DNA of 64,000 bases, from positions 290,514 through 354,513 of the forward strand of contig MNCI01008026.1 in NCBI GenBank assembly GCA_015680685.1, given 5' to 3'. Origin of the DNA: Gnetum montanum. Taxonomy: Eukaryota; Streptophyta; Gnetopsida; Gnetales; Gnetaceae. Shown here piece after piece: positions 22,840 to 36,289 of the stretch. Positions within the stretch are counted from its first letter, which is position 1. Each line of letters begins with the position of its first letter. A program made the position numbers and the translations under genes. The notes under the pieces were generated by a model. That model ran no database searches. It saw only the letters and a list, made by a program, of their open reading frames with translations, and was not told where the DNA came from.

Positions 22840-23350
22840 ATTGTCATCTTAACCCATGCCATGACAAACTAGATAAAAGCAAGATACCTTTCTAGGAAAA
22901 GAATGGATCTTGGATGTCCCCTAATCTATTTATAAATCTTAAGAAATGATCCATGCAAGACTCTATTATACTTAGGTTCTAGTGGGAATTTGATTTCCCA
23001 AGAAATGTACAAGACATGGAACCTACTTCTACTTAAGAAATGTAATATTAGATTAGAGCTTGTAGACTAATCCATTACATTTCTATTAAGATTGGTAAAT
23101 GACATTGTGATTAGTGCCAGTGGGTGGTCACATCCTACAAATTTTCTAATAATTTGTGTGAATAATTATAAAGGAGACTTTCCAATCGTTATGGGGAGGG
23201 CTTGGCGAAGTATAATTGATGTCAATTTAGGAATCATACATCTCTCCTTGGAAATCTCCAAGAAAAATGAATTTGGTAAGATAGAGAAGAAGAGGGTTCC
23301 ATGCATCACATATAGTGACATAGGGTACAATTGCATAGAGAAGATATGAA
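22840..23350 (+). pseudogene. Element B protease region
   Basis: It matches the protease of A. The active-site Asp codon is changed (YLGSSGNLIS where A has DLGSEVNLIS), so it could not be active. The later half (23092-23349) is open and has VMGRAWRSIIDVNLG. Confidence 0.75.
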
Positions 23351-23689
23351 TAATCAAAAGCATGGCTATCATAGCATGCAAAATGTGTGTCGAATATACA
23401 AGTATTTAAAGGCGCTTGTACTCAACAATCATAAAACAAGAAGGTATCTTGTGGTTAACCATGGACAATAGCTCTAGTTCTATAATGTGCATGGAACTGA
23501 TAGAGATCCTTACAAGAACATATATAGATAAGATGAATGAAATGGAGCAAACCAGGTATCAAATCTTAGATTTAAAATATAAAAGAGAATTAGAGGTAGG
23601 TTAGGAAGAGTTGGAATTCCTAGAAATCTCTAAACAAAAGCCCTTAAAACTAAAAACATTATCAAGATCTTTAGAATATGTGCTACTAA

Positions 23690-25110
23690 ACAATGATAAA
23701 TAGGTCATCATAAATTTCCACCTCACTAAGGAATATAAAGAGAAGTTGCTGAAAGTAGTTTACAAATGGCTGGCAACCATTGCTTGGTCATATGATGAGA
23801 TAACAAGGATAGATTTATGTATATGCCAACATCAAATCTATACAAACCCTACTATCAAGCCCAAGAGACAGCCACAAAGGAGGTTGAATCTAAAATTAAA
23901 ATAAGTTATTAAATAGAGAAGCTCTTCAAGGCTAGATTTATCTATCCTATGATAGACAATGAGTGGGTTAGCTAACTTATCATTATACCAAAGAAAGGAG
24001 TGCAATGAATGGTTTGCATAGATTTTAGACTATTAAACATGACTACTTTCAAAGATCATTTTTCTTTACCATATGTGAATCAAGTATTGGACATCATTGC
24101 AGGGTATAGATATTATAGTTTTCTAGATAGATATAATAGCTATAATCAAATCTAAATTGCTTTAGAAGATTAGGTCAAAACAACATTTGCAAGTCCTTAG
24201 GGAATTTTTGCATATACAAAAAAGCCTCTGTGTCTATGTAATGCTCCTGTAAACTTTCAACATCTTATTATTAGCATCTTTTAGCTGAAATTTAGGAGCG
24301 GTGTTGTAGTCTTTTTAATAACGTCTCCACCTATGGTGTTAATTTTGAACAAGCTTTGAACTATCTTGAATAGGTATTGAAATGATGTATTGAAACTAAT
24401 CTAAAGCTTAACTAGCAAAAGAGCCACTTGATAGTCTAAGAGGGCATTGTCCTAGGGCACTGAATCTTAGAAAAAGTCATTGAGGTGGATCCTAAAAAGA
24501 TAAGGGTTATCAACGAATCACCAAACAACCTCAAACAATCAAAGATGTGAGGTCATTCCTTGGCCACATTGGTTACTAGAGGCACATCATTGAAAATTTC
24601 TCAAAAATCATGAAATTGTAGGTGGAGCTCACTAAGAAGGATGTAACATTCAAATGGATCAAGGGATGTGAGCAGACATTTTAACTCTTAAAGTAGAAGC
24701 TTGTATAAACACTAACCCTACAAGCACCTGATTAGTCCAAGCCATTTTACATCATCATGGATGCATCTACTTTTGCCTTGGGAGCAATACTCACATAGCT
24801 GGATCATTAGAAACATCCATATTACATTCATTGCACTAGTAGAAGCAAATCAAGTACAAAACTGAACTACACCATAATAGAAAAATAACTAATGTTAGTG
24901 ATGTATGCCCTTTAGAAATTCTGGCATTATGTGCTTAAATATCCTATTTTGGTGCACATTGACCATAGTGCCATCCGTTTCCTTATGAAGAAACCAATAG
25001 TGATCCTTTATATCATATAGTGGTTGGTGATCTTACAAGAATTTGATCTAACAATGGTGGATAAGAAGGAAATTGAGAATGTTGTTTCTAATCATTTGTC
25101 TTAATTAAAA
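23690..25110 (+). pseudogene. Element B reverse transcriptase and RNase H
   Basis: RT and RNase H blocks match A in order (FRLLNMTTFKDHFSLP-type near 24020, LDRYNSYNQ near 24125), but with stops throughout. The catalytic MDD box near 24310-24335 is disrupted by a small deletion. Stops at 24694 and 24733 correspond to stops in A and G. Confidence 0.78.
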
Positions 25111-25254
25111 TGGGATAACAAGGCTAATAAACAACCTTTATCTAATCAACTTCCAAATGAGATTCTTTTTGTTAAGGCAGCTAAGGCTTTAATGCCAAGG
25201 ATCACAAACTAGTATAATGAATTCCTCTCCTACCTAGTCATGCAAGAGACCCTT

Positions 25255-26345
25255 ATAGGATTGGATCATGAGAGGAAGTAAAAGTTTCTCAACTAGGTCA
25301 AACATTACATGGAGATAAATGGTAACTATGCAAATGACCTAGTACGATGGTGTGTACTTGATGAAAATCAACTTTGAGTTCTTCAAGAAGCTCACGCAGG
25401 CTCTTTTGGAGGCCATTATGCTAGAAGGAGAAAAATCATAAAAATCCTAACGGCAATATAATTTTAGCCTATAATTTTTAGGGATGACCACCACTTTGCT
25501 CATTCATGTGAAAGATGCCAACGAGATGGAGGAATGACAACTAGAATAGAAGTGGCCTTATGGGGTCCATCACCCCTATGTCTACTTGGAATTCTTACAT
25601 CATAGTTGTTCTAGACTATTGTATCAAACGTGCTAAAGCTGTGGCCATCATTGAATATACTTCTTCTACTAGAGCTTGATTCTTTTAACAACATGTGGTA
25701 AATAGGTTTAATATGCCTAGGGCACTAATATTTGATAATGGAACCCATTTCATAGGTACTACCTCTTAAAAGTTAATGCAATGCTTGAGGGTGAAGCATA
25801 AACTTACAACACTCTATCACCCTTAAGCTAATAATTAAGTTGAGATAACCAATAAGGAGATCACAAGAATCTTAACAAGGACCATTAGCATATATAGGAA
25901 ATATTGGAGTGCTAAACTCAACATGGAAACTTCATATAAGCTAATATTTCTATGAGTTAATGTATGGAAAATTACCTAAACTTCTAATTTAAACTAAACT
26001 TCGTACACTTACAATTGCATGTGACCTTGACCTAGACATCAACATAGCACAAAAAGAAAGATTGGTGACTCTCAACATGCTAGATGAAAATCAAAGGGTA
26101 GCCCTTATGATGAACAAAGTACATAAGACATATAATAAGCAACAAAAAGTTGAATTTCAACAAGAAGAAAAGGTTCTCTATTGGAATCCCATGCATGTGC
26201 CTCAATGAATTAAGTTCTAAACATTGTGGAAAGGACCTTACATTATACATTCAACCTTTCCTTTTGAGGCATCAAGATTTACGATGCAACAAGCTTAACT
26301 AAGCACATGCTAGTCAACATGCAATAAGTTAAATCCTTCAAGGAC
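25255..26345 (+). pseudogene. Element B integrase
   Basis: Zinc-binding remnants are seen (AHAGSFGGHY near 25390, HSCERCQRDGG near 25505), then IFDNGTHFIGT near 25728 and the tail matching the GPY/F module near 26230 (WKGPYIIH). The WGIDF segment is deleted near 25555. Stops and frameshifts interrupt it. Confidence 0.75.
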
Positions 26346-27340
26346 TTTCAAGCAACTAGGATCAACAACAACACCTCAATGTAAGGTCAAGGTCGTTTCA
26401 TTTTCAAGATTTCTTCCCTCCAACTTAGTTGTGAAGGAGATAACCATATAACTTGACACCTTGTGAAAACCAAATTTTTTATTTTATAATCTTTTTATTA
26501 TTTTTTTATTTTTGATATTTTCCAATTTTTTTGAAAATTTTCTAGTTCTTAATTTATTTTTCATTTCTTGTTAATTTTTCTTTATTTATAAATTTTATAT
26601 TTTTTAAGTTATTTAATTTACGTTTTGCAAATATTTCATATATTTTTGTTAATAATGTTGCTAGCCATGATTAAGAAATCAACACCTTGTGTTATATTTT
26701 TATCCTATGTTACCAACAAGATTAGGTAAATAATTGTGTAAAGTAGTGATCCCACATCATCCATCCCTCTAGTTTTTATAAATAAGAGGTTTCTATCATG
26801 AAAGTAATATAGTTCCTCTTAGATGAAACTAAAATTAACTCATGATCATTATGCCTTGATGAAAATGGGAAGAACTAAGGGGGAATGACAAAGGGAGTGC
26901 CATCAAGGGGACTTGCTAATTCCTTGTACTTCATGTATGGGTCTTACTACATCATGTGTTTGTCATTGCTTATGTTTTAATTTTAATGGAAGTGTATTCT
27001 CGAATAAGTTTTGCCTTCTCATGTCACTAGAAAGACATGTTACCCATGCCTAAAGGTAGTTGTCTGGTAACGAAAGCACAAAGATCAATTAATTAATTCA
27101 CAAAAGAATATTGATTCTTAGGGTACCACTAGAAAGACTTGTTATCCATGCTTGATGGTAGGTTACTACCAGAAATCCCAAAGGTCTCTTGGACTAATAT
27201 CATTATGTGACTGGAAAGACATGTTACCCACGCTTGAAGGCACCCCTATAACCAATGGCAAAGTTTTCTCAAGTTTTAGTGTTTAAGTAGTTAATTAATA
27301 AAAAATCACTTGTTTATTTTGTTGAGTAGTGATGTTTTCA
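26346..27340 (+). other. Element B 3' non-coding region, truncated
   Basis: It has the end-of-pol block near 26410-26445 and a long T-rich stretch. A motif TAGAAAGACATGTTACCCA is present three times (about 27038, 27128 and 27210), whereas the other elements have it once. No 3' LTR follows. Confidence 0.6.
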
Positions 27341-27430
27341 TATGGTTTTGATGGTCCTATGGTGGTAACTTCAAGATGAGATAATATGATGTCATAGATA
27401 AAGGTATGGACTTGGTTTGAAATCTATCCT
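27250..27430. other. Inverted junction between elements B and H
   Basis: To the left, plus-strand B 3' sequence is recognisable up to about 27.25-27.3 kb. To the right, minus-strand H protease is recognisable from about 27430. Neither element has an LTR here, so each has lost its 3' end. The exact breakpoint is not resolved. Confidence 0.55.
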
Positions 27431-27700
27431 AAAGGAATGATAATAGATTGATCTTCAAGCTCTAACCTTATGTTTCACTTCTTTAAGGGTGGTAGGTTCC
27501 ATGCCTTGTATGTTTCTTGAGATATCAAATTTAATTTGGAATGTAAGTCTAGTATAGCCTTGCATGGTGAATTCCTAGCTACTCATAAATAAATCAAAGG
27601 AACTCCTAGATCCATTCTTTTCCTAGGAAGTGTCCCTACCTTAATCCAATCTGATACTATATTTGTTAACATGACAATTTTAAGCTCTTGATGTGATTGT
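27430..27700 (-). pseudogene. Element H protease, truncated
   Basis: On the minus strand the sequence matches the start of the A protease: DWIKVGTLPRKRM-like, then an active-site region near 27560, then TWNLPPLKKCNIRLEL near 27470-27500. Homology ends after IIPLG near 27430. Confidence 0.65.
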
Positions 27701-28249
27701 TGGAGAAGCGAGGTGTTTATAGGAGGATCCTTTGCTAGAAAAGAAACTTGTCTTAATGAAGTTCTAACTGTATCAGCTCTTTCTAGATTTTTCCTAAAGA
27801 AAGGATGCTTATTAGGTTTGTCCTTAGTATTGCTAGTATGATCTCCTATCTGTACATTTACTACCCTTATAGCTTTCCTCTGCTAAGGTTGTGATGGCAG
27901 TTCTCCCTACATGATAGGTGGTGGTACATGTGGTAAAAGGTTAGGTGGTTGATTGAATGAACCAACTGCTTGTGAATGCACGTACTGATTGAAGTCCATC
28001 CTTGGAGGTGTAGGTCTATGGTATTTGGGTGGATAATATTAAGGAGTTTGAACTATTGCATTTCCTGGAGAAATTAGACATTGAACATAGTATCCATATG
28101 GATCTGGTTGTTGATATGGATAGTACTATTGTGGTGGTGGTATTGCCCATGATTGTGGTTGTTGCTACTACTGATAATACCACTCCTATGGATATGGATA
28201 AGCTTCACTAGGGTAGTAAGCTGGTTGGAATGTCTACCAGTAGTTACCT

Positions 28250-29493
28250 TGAGGATAAGGTAACTATTTGGATATTTACTTCTTAATGAATCTTGCATTC
28301 AATGCATATGCCCCCATTTCTTGTAAATGTGCCATGACAGGACAACATCACTTTGGATGGTCATATTGGAACTAAAAACATCCTTCCTTCTCATTTGAGC
28401 TTGTACTTGAATAGTCTACCATTGAAGCTACCTTTCCTTTTCATTCAAAATCAGTCTTCTTCTTTTTATCCTTCCCTTTGCTAAAGGCTTAGTTCATTTC
28501 TTTACAATCTTTAAAATTGTTACAAATTTTTCATCTACTAAATCCCACATCTTTTCTACTTTGGCTGTTATATCAATAATAGATTTCTGGATAGGTAGTG
28601 TCATCTATTGGATCACCTAGTCCAAGGTTTCCTCTCCTTGTTGTTGATCACACATTCTCACATCCCTTTTGCGAATAAATGGATCTCTATTATACTCTTC
28701 TACTTATTCTCTCTTCTTTAGTTTGCCTTCTTCCTTTTCCACTTGATTGATACATCTTTAGATTTGATGAGTAGACATCTCTGATCATCAGCCTTGGGCA
28801 TAAACACCAAGGGTCTCTCTAGTTTCATTTATGAGTCCATCGACAATGTGCTTGAGTTGCTTCCTTTGGGAAAATCCATGGCCTGGGTAGCTATGCAACA
28901 ATGAATAGTATTGGTCCATTGCCACATCAAGGGACTCATGGGTCCCTTGCTTCTACCATTGGATTTGTTTCCAATGATTTATCATGCATGAATAGGTTTG
29001 GTATTTATCATTAAAAAGTTCTAGCATGGTACTCCATCTCCTAATTAATTCTAGTTCCAATGATCTATAATATCTTTTAACTTCTTTAATGAGTGTCCTT
29101 GGGAACAACTTTAATTTCTACCAGTCACTATCTAAGTTTTGTAGTGTGTAGGTATCATGGAATGCTTGAAGGTGGTGTTGTGAATCTACATTGTACCCAC
29201 CCTCAAACCTGGGCATGTTATTCATGTCTAGCTGCTTGATGCAGCTGTCCCTTATGTGACTAATTCGTATGTAGATAGCTTCTTGTATATTAATGATGCT
29301 TAAGTTTCCAATAAGGGTTCTTTGCATGCATAGGATTTGTCTACTATGTTTTAGTGGTTTCCCCTTTGATGCTCATATCTCTCTCTATTCTCATGCCTAT
29401 CTCTGTTTCTTCTTGTCTCATGCTCTTCATCTTCATCATCATAATGCCTTGGGTGATAGTCATTTTGATCATGAATTCGACACGTTTCCCTAT
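28250..29493 (-). pseudogene. Element H gag, C-terminal part
   Basis: The minus strand encodes a gag segment including LDMNNMPRFEGGYNVDSQHH (29215-29150), matching A and G. A decayed zinc knuckle lies near 28330-28380, and a Tyr/Gln/Pro-rich tail near 28050-28300. It is broken by F at 29494; the N-terminal part is at 59259-59990. Confidence 0.75.
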
Positions 29494-30341
29494 TAATGAG
29501 TGGTGGAGTAGTCCAACACCTAGCCATACGAGATACAAGTGATCATGCATAGCCTGGTCAAATTCCATAGATAAGGCAATGTAATTATGCTAATAATTAA
29601 TTATTAGAGTTTGCAATCATTGTCTTCCCACGTGAGATAGTAAAATTAATGCCTATGGTTTAACTCACAGTGAGGTATATGATATTGATGTTGGATGGGC
29701 CATATTACTCCTAGTAAACATGAAGTAAATGGAAAGTGATTATAAGTCTAAGTAATAGTAAACAAATGTAATCTAGCCTATGTGATGAGCAATCAATCTT
29801 GACCTTCCATTTACACCTTGGACTTCATGCAAATAATACTGGGATTACCAAGTACCACACTACTGGGTGTACCAAGTGATAGTACTACTGGGTTATCAAG
29901 TAGTTACACTTAAGTGCTCAAGATTAGTCGTACAAATTCCACTTAACAATACTAATGGTAAAGTGCATAGAAAATAAATCAGTAACTATGAAAATATTAA
30001 ACATATAAACTAAATAAAACTAGAAAAAGGTAAAGTGTTGCTACAATGATGTAAAGTAATCTTGATCTTTATTTCCGGTCAATGTGTCCAAGTACAACAC
30101 ACTCGAATAAAGACTCCATTCAATCACTTAACATCACACTATAGGCACATATTATTAAGTACTGAAAGCTAAAATCATGAAAACAAACTAAAAGAGCTCT
30201 ACTACTATGTTATCAAATCTATTATGGATCCATGCAACTAAGTATTGCTTTTATAAGCTAGCAAGCACCTCATGATATTGTTTATACGATAACATATCAT
30301 TAGATACAATATTATAGATGGTGAAATTTTTAACTTTATCA
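29494..30341 (-). repeat. Element F 3' LTR
   Basis: On the minus strand it starts TGATAAAGTT and ends CCACTCATTA. GATATC-type motifs occur near 30270-30315. It matches 58369-59258. The inner end touches the polypurine tract at 30342, which identifies it as the 3' LTR of F rather than a 5' LTR of H. Confidence 0.82.
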
Positions 30342-30353
30342 TACCCCCACGAC
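30342..30353 (-). other. Element F polypurine tract
   Basis: On the minus strand GTCGTGGGGGTA directly precedes the LTR, matching A (GTCATGGGGGTA). Confidence 0.7.
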
Positions 30354-30539
30354 TAACTGAAACCTGTCCTCGAGTTTAAAAATGAGGATAGAGTCCCTTA
30401 CAAAATTGGGAGGTAGATTTACATGACACTAACTACTCTATACATGACTCTTGACTGCTACAGTGGTATTTTTAAAAAATGATACAAATATGACATGACA
30501 AAATTTAACAAGAAATAAAATTTGATGAAGCTTGATGTT

Positions 30540-32768
30540 GCCTTATATTATTTCTGGTGGTGGTGGCTCCACCATCAGTTGCTTTTCCTTATTATCAAGC
30601 TTTTGAAATTGATAGTGGTTCCGGAGTACCAAAAATTTCTCCTCTTCCATTCTTGGATTGTGAACCATCCATGCTAATGAACCAACATTTGATGAAGTGG
30701 GCACATCCCATAGACACAACAGTTGTGGAAACATCTAACTAGCTTTAACATACCATGTCGCAAACTATCATTTTTCTTCTTCAAAATCTCTGGCCTTCTC
30801 TCCTAGTTCATGATAATATGTTAATTTTCCAGCCAAGTTCGTTGCTACATATTTTTACCCTTGGTAGCCAACCTTGACTTCTTCTAGCTCTAAGTTTGCT
30901 ACTTGAAGTTTCTGTAAAGCATCTTTGCCATCTACAAACTTCTTATTGTACAGGGTGTACATGGCTGCTACTTGTTATTCAAGCTCACTTCTGGGCCTAC
31001 CATCTATCAATATGTCCAAGTTAGCATAACAGAGATTTGCTAATCCCATGTATTCTTTTAAGTCCTCTATCTCTAGGTCTTTATTTTTCACTTTCACTTT
31101 ATAGATGTGGGTCATGCTATCAGAGATGGATTGCCATTCTAGATTCTATGCTGACATGGAATTAATTCTAGCCTTGACCATTTGTATCTCTTTCTCATTG
31201 ATTTGTTTATACATTTCCACCTAATTACGAAAGTGTTCTTTGAGCCATTCATGCTTCTTTTCCTCATTCTTCCATGCTCTAATTTCAATGGCTGACTTCT
31301 AACGAATGGTGCATATCTCTTCCATGAATGACCCTCGCAAAATGCTCCCTTAGCTAGTGGATGCTATCTTCCAAAATCATTTTCTATTTTTCAACAATGA
31401 TCAACTGCATGTTATTTGTAGCAAGTTGTTTATTTTCCTCTTGTAAGGCAACAAGTGCTTTAGCATGGGCATATGTTTGGGCTTTGGCCATTAAAGCATC
31501 CCATACTACCTTTTCTCTCTCATTCTCCATCTCATTATTATTCTTAAGGAGGTAATTAATCTACTTAGTTCTAAATTGTTCTAGATTTTTTGGTATAATG
31601 AATTGAGTTGGATTTCTTCATTCTTCTCTCAGAGCTACAAGCACTTCTTGTAATCGGTGAAGCTCATGCTCAGCATGCCTTGACATGGTTTCAACCATGA
31701 TCAGTTTTCCTTTGGTGGAAATCAATTTAGACTATTTTAGAGTGACATTAATAGGAATGTTAAAGAGATTTTTCATAATATGTCTTGTATACAATAGTCT
31801 ATTTAACACATCTCCATGATTTGTAGGAGTCATAGAGGCACTAGCTAAAACTTGAGCATCTTTAGTTCCAAAAAAATTAGCTGGTGACACAACAAGTACA
31901 TTGAACGGTTCTTTAATGTGATTTGTAATCACTTTTGCAGCTCCAACTGCATCATGGTGTTGCATGACCACAATTGTGGCTTATTGTCTAGACTCAAGCA
32001 CCACTTGGAATGATGCATTGTTCCCAGAAATTTGTTGTGACCACTGGACCTCTCCTCCTAACTACAATGATATTTGTCTACTAGTAGGATTTGCTGAGAC
32101 GATTAGCCTGACTGCATCATCAATTACTTTAAATAAATTGGCCTCTTCCCTACTTCCTCGACTAATGGTTTTTGCAATTTGTTGCAGGTGACTTAATGAA
32201 GGCCTATAATCTTGCAGTGGTGGTGGTTGAACTTATTTTTTCTGCTACTGTTGTTGTTCTATGGTTTGGATAGTCTCCTCAGTGCTTGGTTTTTATTTTA
32301 TTTAGTCCTATTTAGGAGGTAGTGGCTTAAGCGTTTCGGCATAGAAAGCATTATGTGCCTTAATGCATCATTTATATATCCTAGGATGCTAGCTCGTTTG
32401 CATAACTTCTGGATAAGCAAGAAAATGAAAGTGTTAACTTTCCTGTCTTCTTCTCCTTGAATCACCTTTGGATTTTAGTGAAGTAGAGGTGAGCGATGTT
32501 TGCATTAAACTTTCCCATTAATATTTCACTACCTCTAGCTGCAAATGTAGAGATTTGGTTCAATCTCTTGGTGACAAACAACTGATAAGTGCCAATTTTA
32601 AAATAGATTTTTTCTTCTACATTTAGTTCACTATATTGCTTATTGTCCTTGTCATATGCCTGCTACAGCCATAGCATCCTGGTATCTATGTTAGATCTTG
32701 TTGATATCTATGAAATATTTGTGCCTTCATTGGGCACATTTAGTACCTCTATAATTACCTTAACTAAG
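30540..32768 (-). pseudogene. Element F accessory ORF, C-terminal part (cut by element D)
   Basis: Minus-strand sequence homologous along its length to 53250-55483 in G. Conserved landmarks include VMQHHDAVGAAKVITNHIKE (31968-31909), a long charged, coiled-coil-like region (about 31700-30850) and a C-terminus MVHNPRMEEEKF ... VEPPPPEII followed by a stop. G ends IQE-RK ... EESPPPGTT and stops at the matching place. I do not recognise the family. Stops and frameshifts are present. Its N-terminal part lies beyond D at 39847-40315. Confidence 0.65.
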
Positions 32769-33621
32769 TGATGAATCGTGTTTAGACATGCTCTGATATC
32801 AAATACGTGATATTAGAGCCTTGATATTGAATACTCGATATTGAACTCTAAGGTGTGATGTCAAATATCTGATATCACAAGGTATATGCCGACCTATAAA
32901 TATAGCACTTGGGCACATGGTTTGAGCATTAGTGTTTGTCAAACAGTAACAAAGTTCTTACAGTTTATCCATTCAAAAGTTAGAATATTTCTAAGTGCTC
33001 GTAGTAGGAGTCTGAGTGTGTATGAATCTTTGTTCGAGCACTGATGTATCTGAGCACAGTAATGTGATAGAAATAAAGACAACCCCTTTTGATAATTCTT
33101 ATAGCATCGAGAATAGATTAGTGTTTCTTTTAATGCATTTAATATTCATGCACTTTACCTTAATGCACTTTAATTAAGCAATTAATTTCTAGTTGTTAAT
33201 TAACACAAGAACAACCACTTTGAGCATATGTGTAGCACTTGGTAACCCAAAAACGCTTAACATTTGGTAACCTAGTAGCACTATATATGTTCAAGATGTT
33301 TCTAGAGAGTGGGAACATGTACTTGTGTTAGGCTAGCTAGGTAGTGGATTAATTAGATATTAAATTCCTCTACCTTTCATTCTTGTTCTAGGTGTTTAAA
33401 CTTGTAAAATATAAAATGATAAAAATCATATACCTCGGTTACACTTAACCATATACTTATACCTCACGAGTGGAATTGAGAAGACAACAATCATTCTGAT
33501 TAGATTTCACTTTCCTTGAACTAGTGTACTTAGGAATTTAAGGTCTGCAGAGTTCAACTAGATCGCACATGAATGCTTGTGATTCATATGGTTGGGCATA
33601 GGGGTACCTCATCATTTATCA
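32769..33621 (+). repeat. Element D 5' LTR
   Basis: 853 bases. U3 has a series of GATATC-like motifs (32790-32885), then TATAAATA near 32895 and AATAAAG near 33070. It ends TTTATCA before the PBS. Confidence 0.9.
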
Positions 33622-33641
33622 TTGGCACGCTTGTTGGGGAC
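33622..33641 (+). other. Element D primer-binding site
   Basis: TTGGCACGCTTGTTGGGGAC follows the LTR. It is tRNA-Asp type with a few changes. Confidence 0.72.
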
Positions 33642-33783
33642 CTTTAAGTTATTAGATGCACTATCTAGGACTTAGTGAAAATTATTTAAGATCATTGGAA
33701 TGAACCTTAGAGTCATATCACATCTTAAGATTACTACAATAATTTTGATGATGCACACTACATTTCTTATTTTCTAACACAGT

Positions 33784-36100
33784 ATGTCTTCTTCTTACAA
33801 GAGCAATTCTCCATCCAAGTCTAATGGAATGAATCAGTTGGTGCCCTAATAATATAGAGTGGTATATGCTCATCCTAATGAGTATGTACCCAACTTCACC
33901 TTCATCTTTCACCAGGATGAGTTACTGTGGTGACATGACATGGAGGGAAACATTGTGTTGCCACCAAATCGAGCTATTCTTGTGATTTTTCACCAAACTC
34001 TCATGGGTTTGGGCCTCTTGGAACTTCATACTAAGTATGTTGTGCAATATACTAACACTAGGGATTATCATCCGAATGAAAAAAAATGTTTAAGGGATTG
34101 CCAGTTAGAGCAACACTACGAATTTGCTAAGGGAAAGTGGTTCACTAATTCCCTATACCTGCCGTACCAGAAAGATGGTGGAGAATCCTTCCCTGGGGAT
34201 TTTCCATTTGGCGAAACTCTTCTTTTTAACTTTGGTAAAGGAGGTCAAAACCAGAACCTATAATCCACGATCCATAATCTTGGTTTTCATAAGAATGGAT
34301 CCAATGACAAAGGATGATCCAAGGAGGGGAGTTAAGGAAGGGATGTGGACAAGAAACCTAATCATGATTGTGGCTGCAATCACTGAAGAGGGGGTACTAA
34401 GCACCATGATGGTGCTAGTCCTCCTTCCTCTTTACCTTTTTCATCATCTTCTTCTTCTAGCTCTGACTACAATCATAAGAGGCATGACTATGATGGAGGT
34501 GACCAATGGAACCGAAATAATCAAAGGGACTATTAGGCACGTCAAGACTGGGGATGCAGGTAGTTAAGACAGACTCACTACCATGAATGAAGAGGTAGCA
34601 GAAGACATCCTAGGAACCAGGATCATGGCCTTGATGAGCCATTACTTGCTACTTGAAGTATGCTAAATATTGCAGAGGTAGTGAGAATTTCCATAAGGCA
34701 CCTAAAGGATAGTTAGATAAAAAGACTAGACATGAACAATATTTCTCAATTTGAAGGGGGATATAACTTAGATCTGCAAAACCATCTCCAAGCTTTTCAA
34801 GATGCATGTGCCTCGCAAAACATAGAAAATAAGTGGAAAAAACTTAAGTTTTTCCTTAGGACACTCATTAAAGAAGTAGACAACTCTTGAGTTGTTCAAT
34901 GAAAAATATCAAATAGACTCCCAAGTGTTCAACCTAAGAAGGAAAATCCAAGGATGGAAATGAGAGATACATGAACCCTTAGATGCTGCCATTAGCCGAT
35001 ACTACTGCTTATTACATAAATGTCATGGCCATGGTTATTCTCAACTAGACCAACTTTGCCACATCATAGACTGGCTCCGATCAAAAATGAGAAGAACCCT
35101 TAACATCTATGCCTAAGGGTGACTGTTAGAATTAAGTGTCCATCAAATCCAAAGATTGATTGAGCAGGTAGCTAAAGAGGAAGGAGAACTAAGGAAGTGA
35201 GAAAGTACAAAAGAGCACAACTACGATTGTTCCATTCACAATAGGGAGGTTCAATTCTATGATAGTAAGGAAGAATCATCACTTGATGAGGTGGTGAATA
35301 GGAAAACCTTGCTGCTCCAAAAATTTCAATCCAAAATTACAGCAAAGGTCAATTAGTTATGGGACTCCATGGATAGTAGATTTTATGCTATCCTAAAAAT
35401 TACTGAATAGTCCAAAGAACAAGGTAGTGATCATGAGTGTAGGAGGCACAAAGAAGCTGAATGTGCCAATCAAAGAGGTAAGGGCAAGATTGCTGCAATA
35501 GAGAAAGTTGCAGGAATTGAATCAAATGATGATAGTGGATGTGACATCTGCCATTATGAACATCCTAAGGGATGTTGTCCTATTGTGTTGCACTTACAAG
35601 AGTCTAGGGTGTATGCCCTAAATCCATTACTAGCACAAAGGCAAACACCCAAAAGATTTCCTTATCCTCAAGGTAATTCCAGGCAGTTTCACTAGCAACA
35701 ACAGTATTATCCAAGTGGAACTCCACTGCAACCATATGAGTAGTACCAATAGTGGCAACAACCATAGTCATGGGTGGTGGCACCACCAAGGCAGTAATAC
35801 CTTTACAAATAACCTGATCCATTTGGGTATTATGTTTAGTAACCTCTATCTTCACGTGACTTTTCTAGTCATGTTTCTACTTTCCAATGTCACTACTACC
35901 CTCCTAATTATTATTGAACTCATTCCTCACATGCAAGAAAGAATACCACCTTTTACCCTTATACTCCTCCTATCCCTACACATGTTTCTCCACCCTCTAC
36001 ACAACTACCACTTTCTCCACCTATGCAGCGTAAAATTTCCGCTTAGTTGTAGCAATGAACTACTACCAAGGCTATTCACATAAAGTTGACTCTCCAACTG
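33784..36100 (+). pseudogene. Element D gag
   Basis: It starts ATGTCTTCTTCTTAC. The N-terminal open stretch 33940-34263 has MEGNIVLPPNRA. The middle block near 34725-34800 (LDMNNISQFEGGYN) and a zinc knuckle CDICHYEHPKGCC near 35550 are both recognisable, followed by a Pro/Gln-rich tail. Frameshifts and stops break it into several pieces. Confidence 0.82.
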
Positions 36101-36289
36101 AGTGGCTCAAAACACTAATCCCAGAAGAGGCCATTTTTCCACACCAAAAGTCCTAAAAAGCCTTTACAAATCGATGCATCCAAACACCCTTTCTATCCTC
36201 CATCCTATGCATTAAACCCTATCAAGGTTCCTTCAAACCAAATGTCTCCTTAGGCCCACACAGTCATGATAAATCATGCTATATCTAAT

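Larger units (their letters stand above)
9726..27340 (+). mobile_element. Element B: old Athila/Tat-like gypsy retrotransposon, split by element A, 3' end lost
   Basis: It consists of a 5' LTR (about 9726-10648), PBS, gag start, an interruption by element A (11938-21603), then the rest of gag, PR, RT, RNaseH, INT and 3' non-coding sequence. No 3' LTR or polypurine tract is found; homology stops near 27.3 kb, where inverted element H begins. Frames are dense with stops and small indels, so it is older than A. The left LTR edge is approximate because its first bases are degenerate. Confidence 0.8.

Noticed and set aside
29494-30341. 5' LTR of element H
   Set aside because: Gag to its left suggested this, but the polypurine tract to its right and the continuation of H gag at 59259 show it is the 3' LTR of F. 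The same reasoning assigns 60054-60905 to I.
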